DNA of 64,000 nt from Parabacteroides goldsteinii (GTDB lineage Bacteria > Bacteroidota > Bacteroidia > Bacteroidales > Tannerellaceae), in NCBI RefSeq assembly GCF_015550595.1, contig NZ_JADNBB010000020.1:44253-108252 (forward strand), read 5' to 3'. The notes beneath the pieces were generated by a model. That model was not told the DNA's origin. It saw only the letters and a list, made by a program, of their open reading frames with translations, and did not search any database. Each line of letters starts with the position of its first letter. Position 1 is the stretch's first letter. This document shows positions 63,961 to 64,000 of the stretch, piece after piece. Made by a program: the position numbers and the translations under genes.

Positions 63961-64000
63961 TTAATTTGCCTCTGATGGTGCATATACTGCGGTGTTTTGT
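63961..64000 (-). CDS. Possible C-terminal end of a gene cut by the window edge
   Basis: On the minus strand the last 40 bases read QNTAVYAPSEAN followed by TAA (complement of 63961-63963). The stop lies 20 bp before a strong palindromic terminator, which is the spacing seen elsewhere in this window. Only 12 residues are visible, so no family can be named and the frame is a guess from context. Confidence 0.3.
   Translation of the reverse strand, partial: QNTAVYAPSEAN

Overview
The window is chromosomal DNA from a Bacteroidota member, most likely order Bacteroidales and close to Parabacteroides. The genus is my inference from protein character and gene order; no database search was made. The supporting signs are phylum-typical. 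Promoters carry the TAnnTTTG (-7) and TTTG (-33) elements, and most genes lack a Shine-Dalgarno sequence. The window encodes a hybrid two-component regulator, serine palmitoyltransferase, GldH and PorT homologues, DUF5606, DUF4290 and DUF3276 proteins, and a 6-bladed beta-propeller lipoprotein. It is mostly conserved core genome. I found no transposase, phage gene, CRISPR array or rRNA.

Layout, left to right. 0.1-3.2 kb: an FtsX/MacB-type permease and its ATPase. 3.3-7.2 kb: hpt-adk-obgE-pgeF-B3/B4 gene cluster. 7.3-9.9 kb: small winged-helix protein, a coiled-coil protein paired with zapA, then rny. 10.0-13.6 kb (minus): LTA-synthase-like sulfatase and an ABC-F ATPase whose second ATP site is degenerate. 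13.8-16.7 kb: a membrane-anchored TPR/HTH regulator followed by a beta-propeller lipoprotein. 16.9-24.2 kb: purH and the rod-shape operon mreB-mreC-mreD-mrdA-rodA, interrupted by a 23-bp inverted repeat. 24.2-26.1 kb (minus): ricT and gldH. 26.4-29.5 kb: serine palmitoyltransferase divergent from a lipid kinase, then trmN6. 29.6-35.6 kb: lon, then the minus-strand group nusB-yajC-ybbR-coaE and DUF5606. 35.8-40.6 kb: PUR-domain protein, a two-cluster ferredoxin of 56 residues, porT, cdsA, ftsH, rsfS. 40.8-42.0 kb: tRNA-Gln(CTG) and a stand-alone protein of four helicase-associated repeats. 42.1-46.4 kb: a guaB of the Tritrichomonas-like type, a pirin, an M64 peptidase and a Nim-like flavoprotein. 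46.7-54.5 kb: a histidine kinase with a Cys cluster, a 1314-residue hybrid two-component regulator and a divergent GH2 glycosidase. 54.6-60.5 kb: DUF4290-murA-rimM-M23 peptidase-dxr-rseP. 60.6-64.0 kb (minus): TPR protein, alanine dehydrogenase, glycerate kinase and the possible tail of one more gene.

The core pathways are envelope growth (mre/mrdA/rodA, murA, pgeF, M23 peptidase), purine metabolism (hpt, adk, purH, guaB), lipid synthesis (spt, lipid kinase, cdsA, dxr), proteolysis (lon, ftsH, rseP) and ribosome or RNA maturation (obgE, rny, rimM, rsfS, nusB).

The less ordinary signals are regulatory. (1) Five hairpin-forming repeats lie on a 40-42 bp period between the hybrid regulator and the GH2 gene. 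(2) A 21-bp-period direct repeat covers the GH2 -33 region and looks like an AraC-type activator site. (3) An 11-bp-period direct repeat abuts the -33 element of the lipoprotein gene that follows the TPR/HTH regulator. (4) A possible minus-strand small RNA lies near 46.5 kb. Protein-level points of interest are the IMPDH resembling a protist enzyme, MurA with Asp at the fosfomycin-target Cys position, and the helicase-associated repeat protein beside the tRNA.
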